Assembly (NCBI GenBank): GCA_947483645.1
Contig: CANKLS010000033.1
Coordinates: forward strand, 1 to 16,014
Source: Bradymonadales bacterium
GTDB lineage: Bacteria; Myxococcota; Bradymonadia; REDH01
DNA: 16,014 nt
Direction: 5' to 3'
Program-made: the position numbers and the translations under genes
Notes under the pieces: model-generated
Told to the model about the DNA's origin: nothing
The model's database searches: none
The model's input: the letters and a program-made list of their open reading frames with translations, nothing else
Shown here: positions 15,605 to 16,014 of the stretch, in pieces
Position numbering within the stretch: position 1 is the first letter of the stretch
How the letters are laid out: each line of letters opens with the position of its first letter

Positions 15605-15808
15605 CTAGCGCGCGCCGTAGGGCAGCATCTTGCGAACGTGACCCGCGTCGCAGTCACCAAGAACGCCGTTCTGCGCCAGACGCCGCTTCCGCTTCGACGA
15701 CTTCTTCGTCAGGATGTGGCGCGCTCCAGCCTTGGCACGCTTGACCAAGCCGCTCGCCGTGAACGAGAAGCGGCGGGCCGCCGCGCGATTGGATTTCATC
15801 TTGGGCAT
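15605..15808 (-). CDS. rpmI: Ribosomal protein L35 (bL35)
   Basis: A 67-residue basic protein of the large ribosomal subunit. PKMKSNRAAARRFSFTASG (2-20) and the HILTKKSSKRKRRL segment (31-44) match the family, and the length is normal. The frame is open upstream to 15940 through the tRNA-Val gene, which is only a read-through of RNA sequence. I chose the ATG at 15808, whose MPKMKSNRAA start is the family N-terminus. The ribosome site is weak (AAGTGA before the ATG). It lies 74 bases downstream of tRNA-Val, and infC, its usual upstream partner, is absent from this position. Confidence 0.96.
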   Translation of the reverse strand: MPKMKSNRAAARRFSFTASGLVKRAKAGARHILTKKSSKRKRRLAQNGVLGDCDAGHVRKMLPYGAR

Positions 15809-15826
15809 GGGATCACTTGAACAGAG

Positions 15827-15841
15827 GGGAGAATTACTCCC
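15827..15841 (-). other. Hairpin in the rpmI leader
   Basis: 5-bp arms GGGAG (15827-15831) and CTCCC (15837-15841) around a 5-base AT-rich loop, between tRNA-Val and rpmI. The stem ends about 18 bases before the rpmI ATG. It could be a weak terminator after the tRNA, a processing signal, or a translational control element, and the sequence does not decide among these. Confidence 0.3.
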
Positions 15842-15882
15842 AATCACAAAACTTGCATTCACTGACAGATTTGCCTGCCAAG

Positions 15883-15954
15883 TAGGCGCTGGCGGGATTG
15901 AACCGCCGACCCCCTCCGTGTCAGGGAGGTGCTCTCCCACTGAGCTAAGCGCCT
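15883..15954 (-). tRNA. tRNA-Val (anticodon GAC)
   Basis: A 72-nt cloverleaf on the minus strand. The acceptor stem pairs AGGCGCT with AGCGCCT (7 bp), the D stem GCTC with GAGC, the anticodon stem CCTCC with GGAGG around loop CTGACAC (anticodon GAC, decoding GUC), and the T stem GGCGG with CCGCC around loop TTCAATC. Every stem pairs perfectly. The discriminator is A and CCA is not encoded (ACTT follows), so CCA would be added after transcription. It lies 74 bases upstream of rpmI in the same direction and may be co-transcribed with it. Confidence 0.96.
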
Positions 15955-15987
15955 GGAAGATCTCTTGGGGGTACCAAGGGGAGCGGC

Positions 15988-16014
15988 CCTATACGGGATG
16001 ACCTCCGCACCGTC
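15988..16014 (-). promoter_or_regulatory. Candidate promoter for tRNA-Val, -35 box cut by window end
   Basis: On the minus strand TATAGG (15993-15988) resembles a -10 box and is followed by a GC-rich stretch, as in stringently controlled tRNA promoters. GACG at 16014-16011 would be the end of TTGACG with exactly 17 bases between boxes if the next two plus-strand bases are AA. The match is partial and the box extends beyond the window. Confidence 0.35.

Noticed and set aside
15809..15940. An N-terminal extension of rpmI reading through the tRNA-Val gene
   Set aside because: The extra residues are a translation of tRNA sequence, and the family N-terminus begins at 15808.
1..16014. A hidden defence system, prophage, insertion sequence or CRISPR array
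   Set aside because: All strong coding frames are accounted for by housekeeping or secreted-protein genes; no transposase, integrase, Cas, toxin or direct-repeat array was found.

Overview
The window is an ordinary, gene-dense chromosomal segment of a GC-rich Gram-negative bacterium (by eye about 60-65% GC, many GTG/TTG starts, long shadow frames opposite real genes). The best fit is a myxobacterium-like or other former deltaproteobacterial lineage. The reasons are the rpmI-rplT-pheS-pheT-ihfA-merR order, and several secreted or lipid-anchored proteins of the kind common there: a CYN-type lipoprotein, a Cys-rich lipoprotein and a signal-peptide protein with a paired-helix tail. This placement is inferred from gene content; no marker was compared.

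Layout. Positions 1-2105 (minus): a GT4-type glycosyltransferase, then a UDP-glucuronate decarboxylase cut by the window edge, probably part of a polysaccharide cluster. 2286-3568 (plus): a small putative lipoprotein and a secreted, probably outer-membrane protein, neither of known function. 3583-6249 (minus): nadB followed by prs. 6360-9568 (plus): a DUF4124-type lytic transglycosylase, pgsA, lipA and a secreted protein of unknown function, closely packed. 9565-15954 (minus): tRNA-Val(GAC), rpmI, rplT, pheS, pheT, ihfA, a MerR-type regulator with a long coiled-coil tail, and a Cys-rich lipoprotein gene overlapping the regulator. No stretch over 300 bases lacks a gene. The longest intergenic spacers are 2106-2285, 6250-6359 and 15114-15214, and the end of the window past tRNA-Val is also non-coding.

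How the genes relate. NadB makes iminoaspartate for quinolinate, and the next NAD step (NadC, not in the window) consumes PRPP, which Prs makes. PgsA, LipA and the transglycosylase are housekeeping envelope and cofactor functions. The long minus-strand block is a translation cluster with a nucleoid protein and a regulator at its 3' end. I found no phage, IS, CRISPR, toxin-antitoxin or defence genes. The unusual points are modest: hairpins centred on the stop codons at both convergent gene junctions, tRNA-Val where infC would usually stand, a large coiled-coil extension on the MerR protein, and the uncharacterised secreted proteins.
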